NCBI RefSeq assembly: GCF_001426405.1
Contig: NZ_LMEP01000008.1
Location: 1 to 64,000, forward strand
Direction: 5' to 3'
Length of the DNA stretch: 64,000 nucleotides
From: Streptomyces sp. Root1304
GTDB taxonomy: Bacteria > Actinomycetota > Actinomycetes > Streptomycetales > Streptomycetaceae
Shown here: positions 36,820 to 43,771 of the stretch, piece by piece
Numbering within the stretch: position 1 is the stretch's first letter
How the letters are laid out: each line of letters starts with the position of its first letter
Notes under the pieces: generated by a model
The model's database searches: none
What the model saw: only the letters and a program-made list of their open reading frames with translations
What the model was told of the DNA's origin: nothing
Made by a program: the position numbers and the translations under genes

Positions 36820-37473
36820 GTGAGCCTCGCAAGCATGCTGGAACCCCTGCAACAGCCGCTCTTCACCGTCCTGGACACCCCGGTCAGCTGGACCGAGGTC
36901 CTCGGATTCGGCAGCGGCGCGCTCTGCGTCTGGCTCGTCGCCCGGCAGCACCTGGCCAACTGGCCCATCGGCATCGCCAACAACCTGTTCTTCGTCCTGC
37001 TCTTCACGCAGGCGGGGCTCTACGCCGACGCCGGCCTCCAGATCGTCTTCATCACCCTCGCCGCGTACGGCTGGTGGACCTGGACCCACGGGGGTGGACC
37101 AGGCTCCGACGCCCTCCCGGTGCGCCGCACCACGCGCACCGAGTGGACGTGGCTGCTCGCGGCGGGGGTGGTGGGGACCCTCGGACTCACCCTGCTGCTC
37201 GACCGCGTCACCGACTCCACCGTCCCCTTCTGGGACGCGCTGACGACCGCGCTCTCCCTGATGGCGACCTACGGCCAGTGCCGCAAGCGCCTGGAGTCCT
37301 GGTGGCTGTGGATCGCCGCCGACGTCGTCTACGTACCGCTCTACGCGTACAAGGAGCTGTACCTGACCTCCCTGCTCTACGTCGGCTTCATGACGCTCTG
37401 CGTCCTCGGCCTGCGCGGCTGGACCAAGGACCTCACCGCCCGCCGGGCCCTCGCGGTGGGAGCGGCCGCGTGA
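36820..37473 (+). CDS. pnuC: Nicotinamide riboside transporter PnuC
   Basis: 217 aa from GTG 36820, because AAGGAGG lies 5 nt upstream; ATG 36799 is inside the operator. Seven hydrophobic segments can be traced. The family motifs WTEVLGFGSGALCVWLVARQHLANWPIGIANNLFF and LVTFxAYGWW-like ITLAAYGWWTW, then ESWWLWIAADVVYVPLYAYKELYLTSLLY, are all present. PnuC lets nicotinamide riboside cross the membrane, where it is trapped by the kinase of NadR. The stop overlaps the nadR start (GTGA). Confidence 0.93.
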   Translation: MSLASMLEPLQQPLFTVLDTPVSWTEVLGFGSGALCVWLVARQHLANWPIGIANNLFFVLLFTQAGLYADAGLQIVFITLAAYGWWTWTHGGGPGSDALPVRRTTRTEWTWLLAAGVVGTLGLTLLLDRVTDSTVPFWDALTTALSLMATYGQCRKRLESWWLWIAADVVYVPLYAYKELYLTSLLYVGFMTLCVLGLRGWTKDLTARRALAVGAAA

Positions 37474-38549
37474 AGCGCTACGGACACGGCCTGGTCCTCG
37501 GCAAGTTCTATCCGCCGCACGCCGGCCACCACCACCTCGTCGAGACCGCCCGCGCGCGCTGCGAGCGCCTCACCGTCCTCGTCTGCGCCTCCTCGGTGGA
37601 ATCCGTCCCCCTCGACGAACGCGTCGCCTGGATGCGCGAGATCCACCCCGACGCCCTCGTCGTCGGCGCCGTCGACGACATCCCCGTCGACCTCCGGGAC
37701 CCCGACGTCTGGGCCGCCCACATGGCCGTCTTCCGGGCCGCCGTCCCCGAACCCGTCGACGCCGTCTTCACCTCGGAGCCGTACGGGGAGGAGCTCGGCC
37801 GCCGCTTCGGCGCCGCGTCCGTCTGCGTCGACCCCGACCGCACCCGCTTCCCCGTCTCCGGCACCGCCGTCCGCGCGGACCCCGTCGCCTGCTGGGACTT
37901 CCTCGAACCCCCGGTGCGGGCCGCGCTCACCCGGCGGATCGTCGTCCTCGGCGCCGAGTCCACCGGCACCACCACCATGGCCCTCGCCCTCGCCGACCAC
38001 TACCGGCGGCGCGGCGGGATCTGGGCCCGCACCCGGTACGTACCGGAGTACGGGCGCGAGTACAGCGAACTCAAGCTCGCCGAGCTGCGCGCCGAGCGCC
38101 CCGGCGCCGCCTGGTCCGACGTCGCCTTCCACTCCTCCGACTTCCCCGTCATCGCCCAGCGCCAGGCCGAACTGGAGGAGGAGGCGGCCCGCGACGGCTC
38201 GCCCGTGCTCTTCTGCGACACCGACGCCTTCGCCACCACCATCTGGCACGAGCGCTACATGGGCACCGCCAGCACCGCCACCGGCGAGATCGCCGCGCAC
38301 GGCCGCCAGCACCTCTGGCTGCTCACCGACCACCGCGGCGTCGACTTCGAGGACGACGGGCTCCGTGACGGGGAGCACCTGCGCCCCTGGATGACCGCGC
38401 GCTTCCTCACCCAGCTCGCCCACACCGGCCGCCGCACGGCCGTCCTCAGCGGCCCCCACGAGGAGCGGCTCGCGGCCGCCGTCGCCGCCGTCGACGGCCT
38501 CCTCGCCGAGGGCTGGGGCTTCACGGACCCGCTGCCGGAGCGCCGATGA
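37470..38549 (+). CDS. nadR: NadR-type bifunctional NMN adenylyltransferase/ribosylnicotinamide kinase
   Basis: 359 aa, GTG overlapping pnuC. The N-terminal nucleotidyltransferase has the HxGH-like FYPPHAGHHHLVE (residues ~12-24) and RFPVSGTAVR late in the domain. The C-terminal kinase domain starts at RRIVVLGAESTGTTTMALALADHY: the P-loop has Thr in place of the usual Lys. It has RYVPEYGREY and LFCDTDAFATTIWHERYMG as in RNK enzymes. There is no N-terminal HTH as in E. coli NadR; regulation is taken over by NrtR. Together with PnuC it turns nicotinamide riboside into NMN and NAD. Confidence 0.92.
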   Translation: MKRYGHGLVLGKFYPPHAGHHHLVETARARCERLTVLVCASSVESVPLDERVAWMREIHPDALVVGAVDDIPVDLRDPDVWAAHMAVFRAAVPEPVDAVFTSEPYGEELGRRFGAASVCVDPDRTRFPVSGTAVRADPVACWDFLEPPVRAALTRRIVVLGAESTGTTTMALALADHYRRRGGIWARTRYVPEYGREYSELKLAELRAERPGAAWSDVAFHSSDFPVIAQRQAELEEEAARDGSPVLFCDTDAFATTIWHERYMGTASTATGEIAAHGRQHLWLLTDHRGVDFEDDGLRDGEHLRPWMTARFLTQLAHTGRRTAVLSGPHEERLAAAVAAVDGLLAEGWGFTDPLPERR

Positions 38550-39337
38550 ACACCCGGCCGACGCCCCCGACGCCCCCAACGCCCCCGACGCCCCCTGTCC
38601 CTCCGACGCCCGCGACGCCCGAGGGGTACGACAAGTACGCCTTCGAGCCCTTCGCCGTCACCGTCGACCTCGCCGTCCTCACCGTCCGCGAGGAACGCCT
38701 CCACGTCCTCCTCGTCGAACGCGGGCAGGAACCGTACGCCGGTACCTGGGCTCTCCCCGGCGGATTCGTCCTGCCCCGGGAGTCCGCCGAGCGGGCCGCC
38801 CGTCGCGAACTCGCCGAGGAGACCGGGCTCTCCGAGGCCGGCGTCGCCGGACTCCACCTCGAACAGCTCCGCACCTACAGCGAACCCGACCGCGACCCGA
38901 GGATGCGGGTCGTCTCCGTCGCCTTCGCCGCCCTCGTGCCGGACCTGCCCGAGCCGCGCGGCGGCGGCGACGCGGCCCAGGCGCGCTGGACGCCGTACGA
39001 CACCGTCCGGGGCCTCGCCTTCGACCACGACCGCATCCTCGCCGACGCCCGCGAACGGGTCGGCGCCAAGCTGGAGTACACCTGCCTCGCGACCGCCTTC
39101 TGCCCGCCCGAGTTCACCCTCGGCGAGCTGCGGCAGGTCTACGAGACGGTCTGGGGCGTCCCGCTCGACCGCCCCAACTTCCGGCGCAAGGTCCTCACCA
39201 CGCCCGGCTTCGTCCAGGCCGTGGAAGGACCGCCGCGCCTCACCGGCGGACGGGGGAAACCGGCCGCCCTCTACCGGGCGGGCGACGCCACCACCCTCCA
39301 CCCGCCCCTCCTCCGACCGGAAGGACGCCCCGCATGA
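38546..39337 (+). CDS. nrtR: NrtR-type Nudix-domain transcriptional regulator
   Basis: 263 aa, ATG overlapping nadR (ATGA). Residues 1-30 are a TPPTPPTPP repeat, encoded by near-identical 9-bp units. The Nudix domain (~35-170) has an intact box: GFVLPRESAERAARRELAEE then TGL, fitting GX5EX7REUXEEXGU. The C-terminal winged helix is recognisable at FTLGELRQVYETVWGVPLDRPNFRRKVL. NrtR proteins repress NAD genes and lose DNA affinity on binding ADP-ribose; an intact box means it may also hydrolyse ADP-ribose. It sits in the operon it likely controls. The Pro repeat is unusual for the family. Confidence 0.9.
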   Translation: MNTRPTPPTPPTPPTPPVPPTPATPEGYDKYAFEPFAVTVDLAVLTVREERLHVLLVERGQEPYAGTWALPGGFVLPRESAERAARRELAEETGLSEAGVAGLHLEQLRTYSEPDRDPRMRVVSVAFAALVPDLPEPRGGGDAAQARWTPYDTVRGLAFDHDRILADARERVGAKLEYTCLATAFCPPEFTLGELRQVYETVWGVPLDRPNFRRKVLTTPGFVQAVEGPPRLTGGRGKPAALYRAGDATTLHPPLLRPEGRPA

Positions 39338-40365
39338 ACCTCGCACGCCCCGCCACCAAGCAGGCCGCGACCGGCTCCCTGATCGGGCTGGCACTCGGCG
39401 ACGCGCTGGGATTCCCGACCGAGTTCAACGACGTGCCGGCGATCCTCGCCAAGGCCGGACCCTGGCGGACGATGGCCCTGCCCGTCACCGGCGGGAAGGC
39501 GTACGTCACCGACGACACCCAGATGACCCTCGCCTTCGCCCGGGGCATCCGCACGGCCATGGACCGGGGCGTGCTCGCCCCGCTGCGGCTCACCCGGCCC
39601 GTCCGCGAGGAGTTCGTCGACTGGTACCACTCCCCGGAGAACAACCGTGCCCCCGGCAACACCTGCCTGCGCGCCTGCCTCCTCCTCGACGGAGACCGGC
39701 TCTGGCAGGACGCCAGCCAGATCCACTCCAAGGGCTGCGGCGCCAACATGCGGGTGGCGCCCATCGGGCTCGTCCCCGGACTCAGCGAGGAGCAGCGGGC
39801 GGGCGCAGCGCAGCTCCAGTCCGGCCTGACCCACGGTCACCCCACCGCGCTCGCCGCCTCCGACCTCACCGCCCGCGCCGTGTACCTGCTCGCGCAGGGC
39901 GTGGACCCGGCCGGCCTCGTCGGACAGCTGCGCTCGTACGCGTACGAGAACCGCGACCGGTACCACGAGCACTGGCTCGGCGACCTCTGGACCCGCTCCC
40001 AGGACCCCGACGCCCTGCACTTCATCCGGCGCGGCTGGGACGAGTGCCTGGCCGTCCTCGAACGCCTGGACGCCGTCCAGCGCACGGCCGACCCGGAGCT
40101 CGACCCCTGTGAGTACACCGGCGACGGCTGGATCGCCGAGGAGGCCCTCGCGACCGGTCTCCTCTGCTTCCTGCTCTTCCCCGACGAGCCCCTCACCGCC
40201 CTCCGCCGCGCCGCCTGCACCCGCGGTGACTCCGACTCGATCGCCGCCCTCGCGGGAGCCTTCGCCGGAGCCCACCTCGGGGCCGCCGCCTGGCCGAAGG
40301 AGTGGGAGGAGCACATCGAGTACCGGAGCGACCTGCTGACCTTCGGCGCCCTCTGGGACGCTTGA
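39334..40365 (+). CDS. ADP-ribosylglycohydrolase family protein
   Basis: 343 aa, ATG overlapping nrtR (ATGA). The fold is clear from TGSLIGLALGDALGFPTEF, the metal-binding VTDDTQMTLAFA near residue 65, CGANMRVAPIGLVPG, and the C-terminal ACTRGDSDSIAALAGAFAGAHLG with the Asp residues that hold the second Mg. Members remove ADP-ribose from proteins (DraG/ARH), nucleic acids or free derivatives. Placing it with pnuC, nadR and nrtR suggests that ADP-ribose released here feeds the NrtR signal or NAD salvage; this is inference. Confidence 0.9.
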   Translation: MNLARPATKQAATGSLIGLALGDALGFPTEFNDVPAILAKAGPWRTMALPVTGGKAYVTDDTQMTLAFARGIRTAMDRGVLAPLRLTRPVREEFVDWYHSPENNRAPGNTCLRACLLLDGDRLWQDASQIHSKGCGANMRVAPIGLVPGLSEEQRAGAAQLQSGLTHGHPTALAASDLTARAVYLLAQGVDPAGLVGQLRSYAYENRDRYHEHWLGDLWTRSQDPDALHFIRRGWDECLAVLERLDAVQRTADPELDPCEYTGDGWIAEEALATGLLCFLLFPDEPLTALRRAACTRGDSDSIAALAGAFAGAHLGAAAWPKEWEEHIEYRSDLLTFGALWDA

Positions 40366-40368
40366 TCC

Positions 40369-41139
40369 ATGACGCTCACCCTCGACCTCTCCCCGGGCGC
40401 GGACCTCTCCGCCGTCGTCGCCGAACAGCCCGACCCCCTGCTCTTCGCGACGGTCTCCGGCGCGCACCTCTACGGCTTCCCGTCCCGCGACTCGGACGTG
40501 GACCTGCGCGGGGCGCACCTGCTGCCCGTCGACGCCCTGATCGGGCTGCGGGAACCCGAGGAGACCCGCAGCCGGATATGGGACCGCGACGGCGTCGAGA
40601 TGGACCTCGTCACCCACGACCTGCGGAAGTTCGCCCGGCTGATGCTGCGCCGCAACGGCTACGTCCTGGAGCAGCTCACCTCCCCGCTCGTCGCGCACAC
40701 CACGGAGACGCACGCCGAGCTGATCTCCCTCGTGCCCGAGGTGCTCACCTCCCACCACGCCCACCACTACCGGGGCTTCGCCGGGACGCAGTGGCGGCTC
40801 TTCGAGAGCAGCGGTGAACTCAAGCCGCTGCTCTACACCTACCGGGCGCTGCTCACCGGCATCCATCTGATGCGCTCGGGCGAGCTGCAGGCCCATCTGC
40901 CGACCCTGGTCGAGGCGGTGCCCGAGGCCCCGGCGCGGCTGCCCGACCTCGTCGCGGCCAAGGCGGCGGCGGAGCACGGGCTCGCGGACCTGGCGACCGA
41001 GGACGTACGGGCGGAGACGGAGGCCCTGCACGGGGTCCTGGACGAGGCACAGGCCGCGTCCGGGCTCGCCGAGACGCCGGTACGCGCCCACGACCTGCTC
41101 CACGACCTCGTCGTACGGGCCCGGCTGACGGGCAGCTAG
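40369..41139 (+). CDS. Predicted nucleotidyltransferase (COG3541-like), paralogue A
   Basis: 256 aa, ATG only 3 bp after the previous stop, so it is in the operon. The polymerase-beta-type core is visible: ATVSGAHLYGFPSRDSDVDLRGAHL carries the Gly-Ser-like loop and the D-x-D pair, and VEMDLVTHDLRKFARLMLRRNGYVLEQL gives the third Asp. A helical C-terminal domain follows. The family is poorly characterised; relatives occur beside RNA ligases, ADP-ribosylglycohydrolases and macro domains in RNA-repair or conflict loci. A second copy with the same layout lies 13 bp away, convergent. Confidence 0.8.
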   Translation: MTLTLDLSPGADLSAVVAEQPDPLLFATVSGAHLYGFPSRDSDVDLRGAHLLPVDALIGLREPEETRSRIWDRDGVEMDLVTHDLRKFARLMLRRNGYVLEQLTSPLVAHTTETHAELISLVPEVLTSHHAHHYRGFAGTQWRLFESSGELKPLLYTYRALLTGIHLMRSGELQAHLPTLVEAVPEAPARLPDLVAAKAAAEHGLADLATEDVRAETEALHGVLDEAQAASGLAETPVRAHDLLHDLVVRARLTGS

Positions 41140-41152
41140 ACCCCGGCGGACC

Positions 41153-41845
41153 CTAGGAGAGCACGTCCAGCGCCGAGGCGCGCCGCGCGCGGATCAGGAA
41201 GTCCTGCACGCGTGCGTGGTCCGGGGCGACCGGGAGCGGGGTCGAGTCGAGGGCCCGGTCGGCCTCCTCCTGGAGGCGGTTCATCCAGGACTCGACCTCG
41301 GGCCAGGACGCCTCGCCGCGCTTGACCGCGAGGAACCGCTCGCGGTCCTCGCCGACGTCGATCCGCAGCTCGCCCGTGCGGAGCAGGTCCCGGCAGCTGG
41401 TCAGCAGCCGCAGCAGGTGCATGGCGTGCTTCCAGCGCGGGTGGCCGTACCGGCGCACGTCCGCCTCCAGCTTGCGGCGCTGGCCGCCCGCGTACCGGAC
41501 GAAGGTCTGGTGGGCCTGCCGGGACAGGAAGGCCCCGCGCAGCGAGAGCAGCTCCCGGCCGAGGTCGTCGACGTGCCGCACGACGGGGGAGTGGAGGCAC
41601 TCCAGGACGTTCGGGTTGTTGCGCAGGGCCAGCTCGCAGAAGCGTTCCAGCTCCCAGCTGAACTGCTCCTCGGCGGGTCCCTCCACATGCGCCGGGGGCT
41701 TGTCGAAGTGCCAGAACAGCGGCGTCGGGGCGAGGTACACGCCCCGGAGGTCCGTGTCGCTGTCCTCGGTCGCGAGGCCGAAGGCGCGCGAGCCCATCAC
41801 ACAGGAGTAGATCGTGTGCTCGCGCACCAGCTCGTCCGGAGTCAT
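41153..41845 (-). CDS. Predicted nucleotidyltransferase (COG3541-like), paralogue B
   Basis: 230 aa, ATG at 41845. The core motif CVMGSRAFGLATEDSDTDLRGVYLAP is a textbook GS-x-n-D-x-D nucleotidyltransferase loop; SWELERFCELALRNNPNVLECLHSP gives the third carboxylate region. The C-terminal half is helical (ADVRRYGHPRWKHAMHLLRLL). It matches paralogue A in order of motifs but is clearly diverged, with a more canonical GS loop. It faces paralogue A with a 13-bp gap, and follows the Rieske gene on the same strand by 10 bp, so its promoter may be upstream of that gene. Confidence 0.8.
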   Translation of the reverse strand: MTPDELVREHTIYSCVMGSRAFGLATEDSDTDLRGVYLAPTPLFWHFDKPPAHVEGPAEEQFSWELERFCELALRNNPNVLECLHSPVVRHVDDLGRELLSLRGAFLSRQAHQTFVRYAGGQRRKLEADVRRYGHPRWKHAMHLLRLLTSCRDLLRTGELRIDVGEDRERFLAVKRGEASWPEVESWMNRLQEEADRALDSTPLPVAPDHARVQDFLIRARRASALDVLS

Positions 41846-41855
41846 GCCGGGCAGG

Positions 41856-42314
41856 TTACGCGAGGGTGATCGATTCTCCCGAGACGGTGATCTGCCGGGC
41901 CGGCAGCGGCCGGGGAGCCGGTCCCGCCGCCACCGCACCGTCCGCGACGCGGTACTTCGAGCCGTGGCAGGGGCAGTCGATGGTGCCGTCCGCGACCTTG
42001 TTCACCAGACAGCCCTGGTGGGTGCAGACCGCGGAGAAGGCCTTGAACTGCCCGGCCGTGGGCTGGGTGACGACGACCTTCTCCTCGGTGAAGACGGTGC
42101 CGCCGCCGACCGGGATGTCGGAGGTCGTGGCCAGGGCCGGTCCGGCGGGGGACGCGGTGCCGCTCGGGGCGTCCGTGGCGGCCGGGTCGCCCGGGGTGGC
42201 CGGGGCGGTGGTGGCCGTACCGCCGTCGCCCCCGCCGTCCGAGCCGCAGCCCGCCGTCAGGGCCGCGGCGGAGGCGAGGAGGACGGTACGGCGGTGCGTG
42301 GCACGTGAGGTCAT
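41856..42314 (-). CDS. Rieske [2Fe-2S] lipoprotein (Tat-type signal)
   Basis: 152 aa, ATG at 42314. The signal HRRTVLLASAAALTAGCGSDG combines twin Arg with a lipobox (LTAGC), so it is a Tat-exported lipoprotein. A Gly/Thr/Pro-rich linker of ~40 residues follows. The Rieske fold has both cluster motifs, CTHQGC and CPCHGSKY, each with Cys and His ligands. Such small stand-alone proteins are common in Streptomyces and are thought to carry electrons at the membrane surface; no partner is encoded here. Confidence 0.92.
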   Translation of the reverse strand: MTSRATHRRTVLLASAAALTAGCGSDGGGDGGTATTAPATPGDPAATDAPSGTASPAGPALATTSDIPVGGGTVFTEEKVVVTQPTAGQFKAFSAVCTHQGCLVNKVADGTIDCPCHGSKYRVADGAVAAGPAPRPLPARQITVSGESITLA

Positions 42315-42338
42315 GCGGCCCAGCTTGGCGGCGCGCCG

Positions 42339-42395
42339 CGGCCGGGTCCCGCAACACGCCGCGCGGGCCGGGCGGGACTTTCCGGACCCGGCCTA
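42339..42395. repeat. Palindromic REP-like element, copy 2 (decayed left arm)
   Basis: The right part (42363-42395) matches copy 1 (34942-34974) at 30 of 33 bases, including GGGACTTTCCGGAC. The left arm has only CGGCCGGGTCC left of the repeat. As in copy 1, the final CTA read on the minus strand is the TAG stop of the adjacent gene, here DUF952. Confidence 0.75.
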
Positions 42396-42737
42396 CGCCC
42401 GGGGGTCCAGCCCCCTCGCACGGCCGTCCGCGTCCCGCCGTACCTCAAGGACCGAGGTCACCGCGTCCCGCTCGACCGGCCCGTACACATGCGGGAAGAG
42501 CACGTCCCCCGAGCCCTCGTACCGGACCTCCCCGCTCAGCCGGGCCTCGTCGATGACGAGCACCAGGAGCGGGCCCGGCACGTCCCGGTAGTGGGCGTCG
42601 GCGACGGCGAGGGCCGCGGACTCGTCGGAGGAGCAGTGGACGAAGCCCTCGGCGGTGAGGGACGCGGGGGCGTAGGGGGCGTCCGGGGCGGCGGGGGAGG
42701 CCGACCAGTCGGCCAGCGGTACGACGTGCAGCAACAT
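42393..42737 (-). CDS. DUF952 family protein
   Basis: 114 aa, ATG at 42737. The family pattern is plain: LLHVVPLADWSA at the start, then LTAEGFVHCSSDES, and VLFPHVYGPVERDAVTSV near the end. DUF952 proteins are small cytoplasmic proteins of unknown function, structurally related to ADP-ribosyltransferase-like folds, which is of interest given the ADP-ribose-related genes 2-5 kb away. The stop codon falls in a repeat element. Confidence 0.85.
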   Translation of the reverse strand: MLLHVVPLADWSASPAAPDAPYAPASLTAEGFVHCSSDESAALAVADAHYRDVPGPLLVLVIDEARLSGEVRYEGSGDVLFPHVYGPVERDAVTSVLEVRRDADGRARGLDPRA

Positions 42738-42844
42738 GTCGACAGTTCTACCGCGCGGCCGGTCACGAGCCCTTACCCCGAGTGGCGGAACGTGGCGGTT
42801 CGGGTGACATTGGGCGTGTTCCGTACCGGACGAAAGGCAGGACC

Positions 42845-43276
42845 ATGGCGGGTAACGACCTCGGCAGTCTCCTCGGCGGCCTCCTCGGCGGCTCCGGCGC
42901 CTCCGGCGGCGGCGCCGGAGGCGTCCTCGGCTCCCTGCTCGGCGCCCTCGCCGGCGGGAAGGGCGGCGCGGGCGCCGGCGGGAACGGCTCGAACCCGCTC
43001 GGCGGACTCCTCGACATGCTCACCAGGTCCGGCCTCGCCGACCAGGCCCAGTCCTGGGTCGGCACCGGCCGGAACCAGCCGGTGGACGGAGCCCAGATCG
43101 CCGAGGCGCTCCCCGACGACACCCTGCGGCAGGTCGCCCGGGACGCCGGGGTCAGCCCGCAGGAGGCCGCCGACGAGATCGCGCGGTCGCTGCCGCAGGC
43201 CGTCGACAAGCTGACCCCGGACGGCGCGGTGCCCCAGGGCTCCCTGGAGGACCTGATCCGGCAGCAGAAGCTCTGA
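42845..43276 (+). CDS. YidB-like (DUF937) protein
   Basis: 143 aa, ATG with AAAGGCAGGA upstream. Residues 1-60 are Gly-rich and hydrophobic (DLGSLLGGLLGG, GGVLGSLLGALAGGKGG); the conserved C-terminal part has QAQSWVGTGRNQPVDGAQIAEAL, then VARDAGVSPQEAADEIARSLPQAVDKLTPDG. That is the YidB pattern. Function is unknown. It stands alone between the minus-strand DUF952 gene and a hairpin terminator. Confidence 0.85.
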   Translation: MAGNDLGSLLGGLLGGSGASGGGAGGVLGSLLGALAGGKGGAGAGGNGSNPLGGLLDMLTRSGLADQAQSWVGTGRNQPVDGAQIAEALPDDTLRQVARDAGVSPQEAADEIARSLPQAVDKLTPDGAVPQGSLEDLIRQQKL

Positions 43277-43310
43277 CGGCCGGCCGCCGGCAGCGGACCC
43301 GAGCGTCCCG

Positions 43311-43343
43311 GGCGCCCGCCCTCCGTCTCGGAGGGCGGGCGCC
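43311..43343 (+). terminator. Hairpin after the YidB-like gene
   Basis: Perfect 14-bp stem (43311-43324 with 43330-43343), loop GTCTC; no U-tract. Confidence 0.75.
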
Positions 43344-43368
43344 GCGACACGTCCTCCCCGGCGCTGAC

Positions 43369-43374
43369 TAGGCT
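43369..43374 (+). promoter_or_regulatory. Candidate -10 of the aroH-tyrA promoter
   Basis: TAGGCT fits the Streptomyces TANNNT -10 and places the start near 43381, giving a ~28-nt leader with GAAGGAG before the GTG at 43409. The -35 region (GCGACA near 43344) is weak. Confidence 0.4.
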
Positions 43375-43408
43375 GAACGGAGCACTGACGCAGGCGAAGG
43401 AGTACGAC

Positions 43409-43771
43409 GTGGCGGTACGAGCGGTCCGCGGAGCCGTCCAGCTGGAGCGGGACGAGGCCGGGCACATGCGCGAGCAGGTCGAAGAGCTGCTCACCGCCGT
43501 CCTCGGGCGCAACGGGCTCACCGCCGACGACCTCATCAGCATCTGGTTCACGGCCACGCCCGACCTGCACAGCGACTTCCCCGCCGCCGCCGCGCGCGAC
43601 CTGGGGATCGTCGACGTCCCGCTGATCTGCGCGCAGGAACTCGACATCGCGGGCGCGATGCCGAGGGTCGTCCGGCTCCTCGCCCACGTCGAGACCGACC
43701 TGCCCAAGTCCCGGATCGCGCACGTCTACCTCGGCGCCGCGGCCGCCCTGCGCAAGGACATCGCCCAGTGA
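43409..43771 (+). CDS. aroH: Chorismate mutase, AroH class
   Basis: 120 aa, GTG with GAAGGAG 7 nt upstream. The trimeric AroH fold is recognised by VRAVRGAVQLERDEAGHM, LISIWFTATPDLHSDFPAAAARDLG, PLICAQELDIAGAMPRVVRLL and the C-terminal HVYLGAAAALRKDI; Arg, Glu and Tyr of the active site are in these blocks. It turns chorismate into prephenate, the substrate of the enzyme encoded next. The stop overlaps the tyrA start (GTGA). Confidence 0.94.
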   Translation: MAVRAVRGAVQLERDEAGHMREQVEELLTAVLGRNGLTADDLISIWFTATPDLHSDFPAAAARDLGIVDVPLICAQELDIAGAMPRVVRLLAHVETDLPKSRIAHVYLGAAAALRKDIAQ

